29,691 nucleotides of DNA from JAFAGX01 sp035623255 (GTDB taxonomy: Bacteria; Acidobacteriota; Terriglobia; Terriglobales; Acidobacteriaceae). The notes beneath the pieces were generated by a model that saw only the letters and a program-made list of their open reading frames with translations, had not been told where the DNA came from and ran no database searches. Shown here in pieces: positions 7,523-16,217 of this stretch; the first letter of the stretch is position 1, and each line of letters begins with the position of its first letter. The stretch is taken from contig DASPTU010000095.1 in NCBI GenBank assembly GCA_035623255.1, positions 1 to 29,691 on the forward strand. Reading direction: 5' to 3'. A program made the translations under genes and the position numbers.

Positions 7523-8305
7523 TTATTTGCCTTTAAACTGCGCCTGGCGCTTTTCCAGAAATGCCGTCGTCCCTTCCTTCTTGTCTTCGGTCGCGCAGCT
7601 GACACCGAATAACGTCGCTTCGAGATAGAGACCCTCGGCCAGAGGCATCTCCAGCCCTTTGTTTACTGCCTCCATCGCGAACTGTACGGCCAGTGGCGCG
7701 TTGGCAATGATCTTATGGGCAATGGCTTCAGCACGCGGTATCAATTCGGTCGCGGCAGTGACTTCATTCACCAGCCCAATGCGATGCGCTTCCTGCGCCG
7801 TGATCATCTCGCCAGCGAGCACTAACTGCATAGCGATGCCTTTGCCGACCAATCGCGGCAGCCGCTGCGTTCCTCCGTAGCCTGGGATGATGCCCAGTTT
7901 CACTTCCGGTTGGCCAAATTTCGCATTCTCGCTGGCAATGCGCATGGTGCAGGCCATCGCGATCTCGCAACCACCCCCAAGTGCGAAACCATTGATACAG
8001 GCAATCACCGGTTTTCCCAAATTCTCGATCAGATTGAGCACAGATTGTCCCCGATGTGTGTATGCTTTCGCGCTTACGGGATCGTGCTTGGCGAGCTCGC
8101 TGATGTCAGCGCCGGCGATGAAGGCCTTTTCGCCTGCGCCCGTCATGATCACCACCCGAGTACCCGCGTCGTTCTTAATGTCGTGGAACGCTGCCCGCAG
8201 TTCTTCCATTGTGGCCATATTCAGCGCGTTGAGCACCTTGGGCCGGTTCACGGTGACATAGGCGATGGAATTTTTCTTTTCGAGAAGAATGTTTTCAAAG
8301 CTCAT
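7523..8305 (-). CDS. Enoyl-CoA hydratase (crotonase family)
   Basis: It is predicted to hydrate trans-2-enoyl-CoA (crotonyl-CoA for short chains) to L-3-hydroxyacyl-CoA. The 260-residue protein has the family blocks NRPKVLNALN, the oxyanion-hole segment GEKAFIAGADISEL (around residues 58-71), NGFALGGGCEIAMACTMRIA and FGQPEVKLGIIPGYGGTQRL. Both catalytic glutamates are present, Glu114 (GGCE) and Glu134 (QPEV), so true hydratase activity is likely rather than another crotonase reaction. It lies downstream of a 3-hydroxyacyl-CoA dehydrogenase and a thiolase on the same strand, which together make a short-chain beta-oxidation or butyrate-type module. The exact chain length cannot be read from sequence. 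Confidence 0.93.
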   Translation of the reverse strand: MSFENILLEKKNSIAYVTVNRPKVLNALNMATMEELRAAFHDIKNDAGTRVVIMTGAGEKAFIAGADISELAKHDPVSAKAYTHRGQSVLNLIENLGKPVIACINGFALGGGCEIAMACTMRIASENAKFGQPEVKLGIIPGYGGTQRLPRLVGKGIAMQLVLAGEMITAQEAHRIGLVNEVTAATELIPRAEAIAHKIIANAPLAVQFAMEAVNKGLEMPLAEGLYLEATLFGVSCATEDKKEGTTAFLEKRQAQFKGK

Positions 8306-8318
8306 TTTTGTTCACCAG

Positions 8319-8384
8319 ACCACGGAGCCACGGAGAACTGGGAGTCAAACTGTTGGTTTCTCTGAGCCTCCGTGTCTCCGTGGT
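8319..8384. repeat. Inverted repeat of CACGGAG units between hbd and crotonase
   Basis: The left arm ACCACGGAGCCACGGAG (8319-8335) matches the reverse complement of the right arm CTCCGTGTCTCCGTGGT (8368-8384) at 16 of 17 positions, with a 32-nt loop. Each arm is itself a tandem duplication of a CACGGAG word. I recall this CCACGGAGACACGGAG-type repeat as abundant between genes in acidobacteria. It fills most of the 89-nt spacer and would form a long hairpin in the mRNA. A weakly related stretch occurs at 17572-17665. Confidence 0.85.
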
Positions 8385-8394
8385 TAAGGAAACT

Positions 8395-9273
8395 TTACAG
8401 TTTGTTGGGCTTCGGGTTGTTCGGGTCCGAATAATCGTAAAAACCTTTGCCGGTCTTGCGCCCGTACCAGCCTGCCATCACCAGCCGCTTTAACAGCGGC
8501 GGCGAAGCAAAACGCCGTTCCCTGAATTCGTCGTACATTACATGAGTGATGTAGTAGGTCGTATCGAGGCCGACGAAATCGAGGAGTGTAAACGGCCCCA
8601 TGGGATATCCGCAGCCAAGCTTCATAGCATTATCGATATCTTCAATCGAGCCGACGCCTTCCTCATAGGCGCGAATCGCATCCAGCAGGTACGGCACCAG
8701 CAGCCGATTCACAATGAAGCCCGTTTTGTCGCTGGTTCGCACCGGTACTTTGCCGAGCTTCCTGGCAAATTCGTAGGCCGATTCGTAAACGTCGTTGGCG
8801 GTTGCGATCGTGCGCACGACTTCCACCAGCTTCATCAGCGGCACGGGATTGAAAAAGTGGAGACCGATGAAGCGCTCGGGACGTTTCGTCGCGGTCATCA
8901 GTTCTGTGATCGATATAGAAGAAGTATTCGATGCAAAAATCGCATGTTTCTTCACTACGCCATCGATCGCCGCGTACATTTCCTTCTTGGCTGGAACATT
9001 TTCAATGATGGCTTCGATGACGATGTCGCAGTCGGCCAGATCCTGCTTGTTTGTAGTGCCTTTCAATCGCGCCAGAATTGCTTGCGGACTTTCCTTGATC
9101 GTTCCCTTTTCGGCGAATTTGGCGAGCGACTTCTGAATTCCAGCAAAGCCTTTGTCCAGATATTTCTGCTCGACCTCAAGCACTGTTGTTTCGAATCCGG
9201 CGGTCGCGCTCACTTGAGCAATACCGGATCCCATCAGACCGCAACCAAGAACTCCTACTTTCTTGATCTCCAT
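8395..9273 (-). CDS. hbd: 3-hydroxybutyryl-CoA dehydrogenase
   Basis: It is predicted to oxidise 3-hydroxyacyl-CoA to 3-oxoacyl-CoA with NAD(P), or to run the reverse reaction. The chosen start MEIKKVGVLGCGLMGSGIAQ has AAGGGAG 4 nt upstream and places the dinucleotide-binding GxGxxG at residues 10-15; a start five codons earlier is less likely. The 292-residue product has the usual length of single-domain enzymes. It shows SNTSSISITEL, the catalytic block GLHFFNPVPLMKLVEVV with His139, and the C-terminal domain with TGFIVNRLLVPYLLDAI and GCGYPMGPFTLLDFVGLD, ending GRKTGKGFYDY. It lies between thiolase and crotonase, completing three consecutive activities. PaaH-like use in aromatic degradation cannot be excluded. 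Confidence 0.93.
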   Translation of the reverse strand: MEIKKVGVLGCGLMGSGIAQVSATAGFETTVLEVEQKYLDKGFAGIQKSLAKFAEKGTIKESPQAILARLKGTTNKQDLADCDIVIEAIIENVPAKKEMYAAIDGVVKKHAIFASNTSSISITELMTATKRPERFIGLHFFNPVPLMKLVEVVRTIATANDVYESAYEFARKLGKVPVRTSDKTGFIVNRLLVPYLLDAIRAYEEGVGSIEDIDNAMKLGCGYPMGPFTLLDFVGLDTTYYITHVMYDEFRERRFASPPLLKRLVMAGWYGRKTGKGFYDYSDPNNPKPNKL

Positions 9274-9300
9274 TGCACTCCCTTTCACTCGGCTAACGGC

Positions 9301-9440
9301 TTGTCATTCGGGGCCTCTACGCAGCCGCGAATTCGCGGCGAAGAGGTGCGAGAAATCTGCAGTCAGGATCGCGAAGTGCAGATCCCTCGACTGCGCAGAA
9401 CGATTAGCAACGCCATCGTTCTGCTCCGGGATGGCAACAA
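9301..9440. repeat. Palindrome-rich repeat region between thiolase and hbd
   Basis: The 195-nt spacer contains a perfect 16-bp palindrome GCCGCGAATTCGCGGC (9324-9339), flanked by a further matching pair CCTCT (9314-9318) and AGAGG (9342-9346), which together give a long hairpin. After it come GAGAAATCTGCAGT (9350-9363) and GCAGATCCCTCG (9379-9390). These look like diverged ends of the same ATTCCGAG/AGGAATCTGC repeat seen at 6966-6993. No gene is visible. It may be a decayed copy of a dispersed repeat pair. Confidence 0.6.
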
Positions 9441-9468
9441 TTTAAGAGTGACTCTAAAAATGCCAGAG

Positions 9469-10668
<1,200 letters not shown>

Positions 10669-10785
10669 GGCTAAAGATGAGTCCTTACCATTAGATAATT
10701 TCTGAGTGGATTGAAACTTTTTAGTCTAACAGTGAGGTGGCGGTGAACGCTACATGTCGAAGCGAAGGGCGTGAGGACAGTCTGT

Positions 10786-13344
10786 TCACGCCACGGCGGC
10801 TGCGGACACTCCAGGGGCCAGGGTTGCAACTTTATTTGCACCCTGGGCAATTGCGGTTTTGAGAGCCTGTTCTGCTCGATTCACAACTTCGGTGACGATG
10901 TCGACGGGATCGTATTCCGCTCGGATCACCGCTTCCGCGATCCCCGCATTAAAGCGAATGGGGGACTCCTTGTCTGGCAGCTTCACCTGGGCGGCGAGCC
11001 GCTGCAACTTTTCCGCTGCCATGATTCCTTCTTTCTCCGCAGTTTCCCCGAGGGTAATAGCAATAGTCGTGGTCTCATAGCGGAATGCCAAATCGTTCTG
11101 GCGGATGTTGGCGGCGAAAACCTGGCCGATCTGCTGCATCAGCGTTTCGACCCCAGCTTCGCCGAGTTCCTTCAACAACACCGTCTTATCGCCGAATTGC
11201 ATCAGCAGTACAGACAAAGGTGTACTTTGTTGAACATTGCGCCGGGTCTCGGCCATTAGCAGGTCCAGATAAGACGCCCGCTTCAGCAACCCTGAGCGCT
11301 CGTCGGTCACGGAGAGGCTCTTCACCAGCCTTCTCAGGCCCGCGTTATTGAGCGCAAGCACGATCTGATCAGAGATGGTTTTCAAAACGACCAGTTCATT
11401 TGAGTTCCAGGCCAGCGGCGCAGCCTGCATAAGAATCAGAACCCCGACCGGCTCGGTCCCATCCACCAGTTGCAAAGCCAGCAGGGAAGTCACTCCGAGC
11501 TCGTTGAAGATCTCACGTATGGACTGCAGCTCGGCGGTAGTCTGCAGATTGCCGCAGCTCAGCGCCCCGCCTCGCTGAATCGACAAATCGTGGACGGTGG
11601 TGATGATCTTTTCCAGTGGTCCCAGATCGGCCGGCTTCACACCGTTCGCGCAAAACTCCTTCGTGCTGGTAGACCTTAGTCCCGGTTTCCGGTTGGCGAC
11701 CACGCATCGTGTGGCTTTCCATTGCCCCCCGATTTCTGTTGCCGCGGTTGTCAGCACTGCGTCAGCATTATTCTGCCGATAAAGTTTCCTCGTGATTTCG
11801 GCCACGCGGGCAAAGCTGCTTAGATCGTTTGTGCCCTGCGCAGGCGCACTCTCCGTAGTGCGCGCCGATGCAGGCGCGCCAGCTGCCGTCGCCGCAGCAC
11901 CGGCTGCACCCTCCGGCGCATAACTTGGAACCAGTCCGGCAGTCATGTAAAGCTGCTGCAGAGCGACATTTCGTTCTTCCTCGTGAGGAAACAACTGCTG
12001 TATTCGCTGCAAACGCTCCAGGGCTTTTGAACGCATTCCATACTGAACAAGAATTTCCGCCTGCAACATCAGGTCCTGCAGTGCGGCTGCACCCAGAAGT
12101 TTCTCTTCGGGGATTACAGGAGCGGCGACGGAATCCGCCATGCCAGTGAAGCGCGACGCGATCACTTTGTATCGCTTTTCATCGATCTTTCCCTGAAGCA
12201 TCTGCAGGCGCTTTTGGTGTCCATGCTCATAGGCGTCGATCTCAGCTGCGCGATCAAGGGCCTCGGCAGCTTTGTTGTAATCGCCCATGCTGCAGTACAG
12301 ATCGAAGAGCTTGAGCAGGGTCTGGCAGTAATCGTTCTCGCGATTGGCCGCATTAAACTGCTCGCTCATGAACTCCAGCATTTCGGCCGACGACGGATGT
12401 TTTGCCGTGATCTCCTGCATCATCGCCAGGAAAGGACGCCGGTCCGTTTTACGCTGAAAAAACCCTGAAAGCTTGCCCGCCAAGGCGACTGCATCCTTGT
12501 CCTGTTGCCCGTCGAGGAATAATCCAATGAGTTTGGCAATCTCTTGTGCGCTCGTGGGATTTTCCTCAAACAGCCGCCACAGAACCGGCTCTGCATCCTT
12601 CAACCGGTTCGCCTCCAGTAGCGCCTTGCCGTAGACCTCACGAATGGCTTCCGGAGCGTCACCGGCGTTTACCTGCGATTCAAGAACAAAGATTGCGGCT
12701 CCGGCTTGGCCTTGTTCGAGCAGACCGCTGCTGTAAGCCAGCGCGATTTGGGGATCCGACGCATCTTCACTGTATGCACGCTCCACCCATGGCGCCGGAT
12801 TGCCGCCTGCAGTTTTCGTCAACTCTGCGACTTTCAGAAACGCCGCTGCCGCCGCCTTCCCATCCTTTAATTCCGATGACAACTCGCCCAGCCGAATCAG
12901 GTTCTTTTCGCCAGGATCAAGCCGCAAGACTTTCTGCAACACCGTCAGGGAGTTCTGTTTTCGACCCTGTTTCGTGAGCTCCTGAAACGCATTCTCGTAG
13001 GTTTCAAGGGCAAGCTTGCGATTGGTGTTCTCCAAGAGCTCGCCAAAGCGAAGCTTCTGCTCCCACGTAGGGTTGGCAAAGCGGGACAGCTTCTTATAGG
13101 TGAGGCTCGCCCGGGTGGCGTCACCGGCTTTTACCTGCCGATCGAACATGTTGCCGAGCAGGTTGACGGCTTGTGGAATGCGCTGAAGCGACAGGCTGAG
13201 GTCAGCCGCCATCTGGGTAATGGTGTCGTTGCCGGGATCGGCAACGAGCACCTGCATATACTCGTCCAGGGCCTCGGCCGTTTTGCCCTTTTGCAGCAGC
13301 TTTTCCGCCCGTTCTACCCGTTTTGTGATTTCCCCTCGGTCCAT
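10786..13344 (-). CDS. TPR protein with GAF and degenerate GGDEF domains
   Basis: This 852-residue protein begins MDRGEITKRVERAEKLLQKG. Residues 1 to about 470 are helical repeats of TPR type (for example KGKTAEALDEYMQVLVADPG and MGDYNKAAEALDRAAEID). A linker rich in Ala, Gly, Ser and Thr follows. A GAF-like sensor runs from about residue 506 to 655 (LSSFARVAEITRKLYRQ to SDQIVLALNNAGLRR). A GGDEF-fold domain runs from about 670 to 840 and starts SLSVTDERSGLLKRASYLDLL. At the catalytic motif it reads RYETTTIAITL instead of GGDEF, so cyclic-di-GMP synthesis is not expected. No signal peptide or membrane segment is seen. It is probably a cytoplasmic signalling scaffold; the ligand is unknown. 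Confidence 0.8.
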   Translation of the reverse strand: MDRGEITKRVERAEKLLQKGKTAEALDEYMQVLVADPGNDTITQMAADLSLSLQRIPQAVNLLGNMFDRQVKAGDATRASLTYKKLSRFANPTWEQKLRFGELLENTNRKLALETYENAFQELTKQGRKQNSLTVLQKVLRLDPGEKNLIRLGELSSELKDGKAAAAAFLKVAELTKTAGGNPAPWVERAYSEDASDPQIALAYSSGLLEQGQAGAAIFVLESQVNAGDAPEAIREVYGKALLEANRLKDAEPVLWRLFEENPTSAQEIAKLIGLFLDGQQDKDAVALAGKLSGFFQRKTDRRPFLAMMQEITAKHPSSAEMLEFMSEQFNAANRENDYCQTLLKLFDLYCSMGDYNKAAEALDRAAEIDAYEHGHQKRLQMLQGKIDEKRYKVIASRFTGMADSVAAPVIPEEKLLGAAALQDLMLQAEILVQYGMRSKALERLQRIQQLFPHEEERNVALQQLYMTAGLVPSYAPEGAAGAAATAAGAPASARTTESAPAQGTNDLSSFARVAEITRKLYRQNNADAVLTTAATEIGGQWKATRCVVANRKPGLRSTSTKEFCANGVKPADLGPLEKIITTVHDLSIQRGGALSCGNLQTTAELQSIREIFNELGVTSLLALQLVDGTEPVGVLILMQAAPLAWNSNELVVLKTISDQIVLALNNAGLRRLVKSLSVTDERSGLLKRASYLDLLMAETRRNVQQSTPLSVLLMQFGDKTVLLKELGEAGVETLMQQIGQVFAANIRQNDLAFRYETTTIAITLGETAEKEGIMAAEKLQRLAAQVKLPDKESPIRFNAGIAEAVIRAEYDPVDIVTEVVNRAEQALKTAIAQGANKVATLAPGVSAAAVA

Positions 13345-13543
13345 GTGTGCAGGCGTCGGCCTTGAGAGACACGCCGTCGTGGGAGTACTCAGTAAAATTC
13401 TAGGTGCGCCTTCTGGGGAGCAGCAATGAAGGAAGGTGACGGGTGATTACGGAAGTCACCCGGGTGGAGTAAGTGATTGAACGGCAGGACGCCTGATCCC
13501 GCTGAGATATGGCGCATGCACGACTGACGCGGCACCGCCCACA

Positions 13544-13572
13544 TTGACAATGTATATACATACGTATACACT
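13544..13572 (+). promoter_or_regulatory. Predicted mazEF promoter with overlapping palindromic operator
   Basis: A perfect -35 box TTGACA (13544-13549) is followed by a 17-nt spacer and TACACT (13567-13572). The spacer holds a 10-bp palindrome TGTATATACA (13551-13560) directly joined to an 8-bp palindrome ATACGTAT (13560-13567). mazEF operons are known to be repressed by the MazE-MazF complex binding alternating palindromes over the promoter, and this layout fits. The -10 assignment could shift by two bases (TATACA, 13565-13570). Confidence 0.7.
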
Positions 13573-13591
13573 GGCCTTCGGGGTTTTTAGA

Positions 13592-13849
13592 ATGTCACCT
13601 TCAGCACAAGCGCGCGTGCAGGTTGTGAAGTGGGGCAATAGTCAGGCTGTCCGTCTACCTAAAGCTGTCTTGAGGCAAGCTGACGTCCACGAGGGGGACG
13701 AATTGACGGTTCGTGTTGAGGGGAACAGAATCGCCCTGGAGCCGACAACGCCAGAAATCACATTGGACAGTCTGGTCGCCGGTATCACGCCGCAAAACCG
13801 TCACTCGGAGCAGGACTGGGGCAGGCCAGTCGGTAATGAGGTATGGTAG
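13592..13849 (+). CDS. mazE: MazE-type antitoxin (AbrB/SpoVT fold)
   Basis: MazE neutralises the MazF RNase and represses its own operon. From ATG 13592 the product is 85 residues. The N-terminal DNA-binding swapped-hairpin domain is ARVQVVKWGNSQAVRLPKAVL followed by EGDELTVRVEGNRIALEP. The C-terminal toxin-binding tail reads LVAGITPQNRH and DWGRPVGNEVW, as in known MazE proteins. A TTG at 13544 keeps the frame open but coincides with the -35 box, so the ATG is preferred; no strong ribosome-binding site precedes it, and the leader would be about 13 nt. The gene overlaps mazF by 7 nt. Confidence 0.93.
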   Translation: MSPSAQARVQVVKWGNSQAVRLPKAVLRQADVHEGDELTVRVEGNRIALEPTTPEITLDSLVAGITPQNRHSEQDWGRPVGNEVW

Positions 13850-14199
13850 CTGCCGAGTACGTTCCTGATTGCGGCGATCTCATCAAGACTGACTTCAGTG
13901 CAGGTCAGGCAGGACATGAACAGGCCGGTTGGCGGCCCGCTCTTGTTCTCTCTCCCAAGGCGTATAACAGAAAATCTGGGCTGGCAGTCGTGGTTCCCGT
14001 GACCAATGCGGTGAAAGGATACCCATTCGAAGTCAATCTACCCGCAAACCTTAAAATCACAGGCACGGTTCTCGCCGATGCTGTCAGAAGCATCGACTGG
14101 CGGGCGCGAAGCGCGCGTTACTGCGACAAAGCGCCTGCTGAAACACTCAGAACCGTGAAAGCAAAACTGGCGGTCTTACTCGGGCTCCCCAAGCCCTGA
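13843..14199 (+). CDS. mazF: MazF-type mRNA endoribonuclease toxin
   Basis: MazF cleaves single-stranded RNA at short sequences and stops growth when not bound by MazE. The 118-residue product contains the family run YVPDCGDLIKTDF, AGHEQAGWRPALVLSP, YNRKSGLAVVVPVTNAVKGY, PFEV and VLADAVRSIDWRARSA, close to what I remember of the E. coli protein. The usual catalytic-site Arg (GWRP) and Thr (VTNAVKG) are present, so it looks intact. Its ATG overlaps the mazE stop region (13843-13849), typical for coupled toxin-antitoxin genes. The cleavage sequence cannot be predicted. Confidence 0.95.
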   Translation: MVAAEYVPDCGDLIKTDFSAGQAGHEQAGWRPALVLSPKAYNRKSGLAVVVPVTNAVKGYPFEVNLPANLKITGTVLADAVRSIDWRARSARYCDKAPAETLRTVKAKLAVLLGLPKP

Positions 14200-14340
14200 C
14201 AGAGCGCGATGATGTCAAGAAAAATGGTTGGCCGCCTCATCGGCAACGACCCACCCTCACTCTGAAAATAAGCTAGTTCGAGCTGAAATGCATAGGGCCA
14301 CTAGAAGCAGAAATGTGGTGAAAGCTTGGAATCTCGCCGA

Positions 14341-14732
14341 TCAATCCCTAGCGAAGGTGCCGAAAGAGACATCAATCTCCTGATTCGTTTTGACCGTCGG
14401 CTGGACGTTGGCTCCGAGTAGTGTATCTTCGGCACTACACGCGGCAGCGTACGATTTCTCCCTATCTAGCTTATTGACCTTCCAGAGCGGGTAGAGCCAA
14501 ATCCTAACAAAATAGGTCATAAGAACTGACACAACCAAAGCTGACGCCACAGTGTAGTCGCAGATGCTGATCGTTTGGAGAAAGCTGGAACGGACATAAC
14601 GAGTCGCCAGGGCGAGAAGACCCACGCCAAGGCAAACCTCCATTCAGTTTCCCGGCGGGCATTGTGCCTTGATGCCCAGTGCTCGGCGAGCTTTAGGTAG
14701 CCATCGAGCCGGTTTTTAGCAGCTTCGTCCAC
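14341..14732 (-). pseudogene. Small membrane protein gene broken by a single-base frameshift
   Basis: Two overlapping frames on the minus strand look like halves of one gene. The first starts at GTG 14732 (MDEAAKNRLDGYLKLAEHWA, then ASRHNARRETEWRFALAW), a soluble helical N-terminus. The second frame resumes with GLLALATRYVRSSFLQTISI, then TM-like SALVVSVLMTYFVRIWLYPLW, and ends at 14341. Adding one G to the G-run at 14621-14623 (CCC on the plus strand) joins them into one protein of about 130 residues with two membrane segments. Either the gene is a recent pseudogene or the base is a sequencing error. I do not recognise the family with certainty. Confidence 0.6.
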
Positions 14733-14770
14733 GAAGTACCTGCCGGGCGCAGATCAGGCCTGCGGTCGTC

Positions 14771-15115
14771 GTGAGGATCTACGGCGGTATCAGATTGGCG
14801 AATGTTGGAAGCGGCCCAGCACTGAACCTGAGGATGCACGTGCTGGCTGTCGGACCCCAGCCTGTTAGACCCGCCTGGGATGCGGGCAACTCTACGTTCG
14901 CCCGAAATCTTGAAGGTTTCTTCATCGCCGCCCAACAGGGCCACGTCCCACCCGATCAGCTCTTGGACGCGCGTGAGGCCGCTGACTTTTTCCGAGGTAA
15001 TGAACGCCGGGTTCTGCAGGTCCTTTATCAAAGCCTTTCCGGCAAGGATTACGCCTCCCTCGTGGAATTCAGTCCCGACGGGCAACCCCTCAGAACTTGG
15101 TTTGTGGAACGATAG
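14771..15115 (+). pseudogene. 5'-truncated remnant of a hypothetical protein gene
   Basis: The frame is open from about 14720 and encodes RPAVVVRIYGGIRLANVGSG, PALNLRM, and so on to YQSLSGKDYASLVEFSPDG and QPLRTWFVER. The run 'xLxNVGSGPALN' and the ending resemble the C-terminal halves of uncharacterised, probably membrane-anchored proteins. The expected N-terminal part is missing because the frame meets the divergent membrane-protein gene at about 14732. No ribosome-binding site supports the GTG at 14771. I read it as a remnant left by a rearrangement. It could instead be a small independent gene using this GTG. Confidence 0.45.
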
Positions 15116-15129
15116 ACTGCCCTGCGATC

Positions 15130-15480
15130 TCACTCTGCCTTGCTTTCGCTGGCCGGTGGACCGAAGCCACACCGCCCGCGCATGCCTTGGCGGAATCGTT
15201 CCCGTTCTTCGGGGGTCATGCGCTCCCAGCGTTGGGCCCAGCGTTCGCGCATGCGGCGGCGCATGCCCCACCCAAGGCCCCCATGCCGCCCCCTTCCGCC
15301 GAAGAGGATGCGGCAAAGCACCAGGATGCCCAGTGCCTGCCAGAAAGTGATCTGGTGCAGGCCCAAGAGCGGCGGCAATAGCCAGTTCCACAGTGCCATC
15401 ACCAGTACGCTGCCGATGGCCATAACGGCCAGCACCCCCAGAATCGCCAGCGGACCTATCAAAAACCATTTGCGTTTCAT
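15130..15480 (-). CDS. Small two-TM membrane protein downstream of an ECF sigma factor
   Basis: The 116-residue product begins MKRKWFLIGPLAILGVLAVM with one strong membrane helix (about 6-30). A second hydrophobic segment, TFWQALGILVLCRILFGG, lies at about 45-62. A glycine- and arginine-rich tail follows with RERWAQRWERMTPEERERFR. The 'TPEERERFRQGM' part resembles the LTPEER turns of Spy/CpxP-like envelope proteins, but similarity is short. It begins 10 nt after the sigma gene, so the two are very likely co-transcribed. By position it could be an anti-sigma or membrane partner. No zinc-binding HxxxCxxC motif of common anti-sigma factors is present. Confidence 0.75.
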   Translation of the reverse strand: MKRKWFLIGPLAILGVLAVMAIGSVLVMALWNWLLPPLLGLHQITFWQALGILVLCRILFGGRGRHGGLGWGMRRRMRERWAQRWERMTPEERERFRQGMRGRCGFGPPASESKAE

Positions 15481-15490
15481 ATTCAGTTCC

Positions 15491-16069
15491 TCACGGTTTC
15501 ATAAATTCGTCGTAAATCGTTTGCAGCCGCTCGCGCAGATGCAGCACTGCATAGCGCTTACGGGAGAGCAGCGTGTTGAGGCCAACGCCAGTCTCAGCCG
15601 CCATTTCCTTGAAGCTGCGTCCTTCTAGCTCATGCGCGACGAACACCTCGCGTTGCTCCTCCGGCAACTCGGACAGCGCCAACTCGAGTTCGTCCAGAAG
15701 CAGGCCGCGAGCGAAGAGCGCATCCGGTCCGGCATTGGGCGAGGGCAGCAGGTCTTCGAGTTGCAGCAATTCGTCCTCATCGTCAACGATGGCGGCCTCG
15801 CTGAAGCTCTCCGGCTTCTTGCGGAACAGATCAACGATGCGATTACGCGCCACCTGAAACAGCCAGCCGGTGACGTGCTCGATCGGCACCAGCAGACGAT
15901 TTGCTTCCACCAGCGCGTAGAAGACGTCCTGCAGAACGTCCTCGGCATCGCCCGGATCGGGCACACGCCGACGAATGAAGTTGCGCAGCCGGGATTGCTC
16001 CCGCTTGACGACTTCGGAGATCCGCTCGTCCTGCTCGAGTGCCATTCGATCCAGGCTTGCCGCGCTCAT
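15491..16069 (-). CDS. ECF-family RNA polymerase sigma factor
   Basis: The 192-residue protein has the two-domain ECF layout. Sigma region 2 spans about residues 25-85 (RNFIRRRVPDPGDAEDVLQD, VFYALVEANRLLVP, HVTGWLFQVARNRIVDLFRK) and region 4 about 125-185 (ALSELPEEQREVFVAHELEG, SFKEMAAETGVGLNTLLSRK). A ten-residue acidic stretch (VDDEDELLQLEDL) links the domains. It would direct RNA polymerase to a small set of promoters, including perhaps its own. The gene is followed 10 nt later by the small membrane protein. The inducing signal is unknown. Confidence 0.93.
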   Translation of the reverse strand: MSAASLDRMALEQDERISEVVKREQSRLRNFIRRRVPDPGDAEDVLQDVFYALVEANRLLVPIEHVTGWLFQVARNRIVDLFRKKPESFSEAAIVDDEDELLQLEDLLPSPNAGPDALFARGLLLDELELALSELPEEQREVFVAHELEGRSFKEMAAETGVGLNTLLSRKRYAVLHLRERLQTIYDEFMKP

Positions 16070-16217
16070 CTACCGTTGTAGACGAATGAGGCGCGCAAAT
16101 ATTGTATGGGGAGTAAGTTGGTAGGACAGAGCTGGGTTGTTGACCCAGTTGCATACTGCACGGCATCACCACGCTCGCTGCCTTGGCCCCAGCCCAACTT
16201 TCTGATACAAGTGCCGG

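Noticed and set aside
14693..15469. 258-codon minus-strand open frame across the gene remnant and the small membrane protein
   Set aside because: The product is a Gly/Arg/Pro-rich low-complexity sequence; the alternative frames contain real protein motifs.
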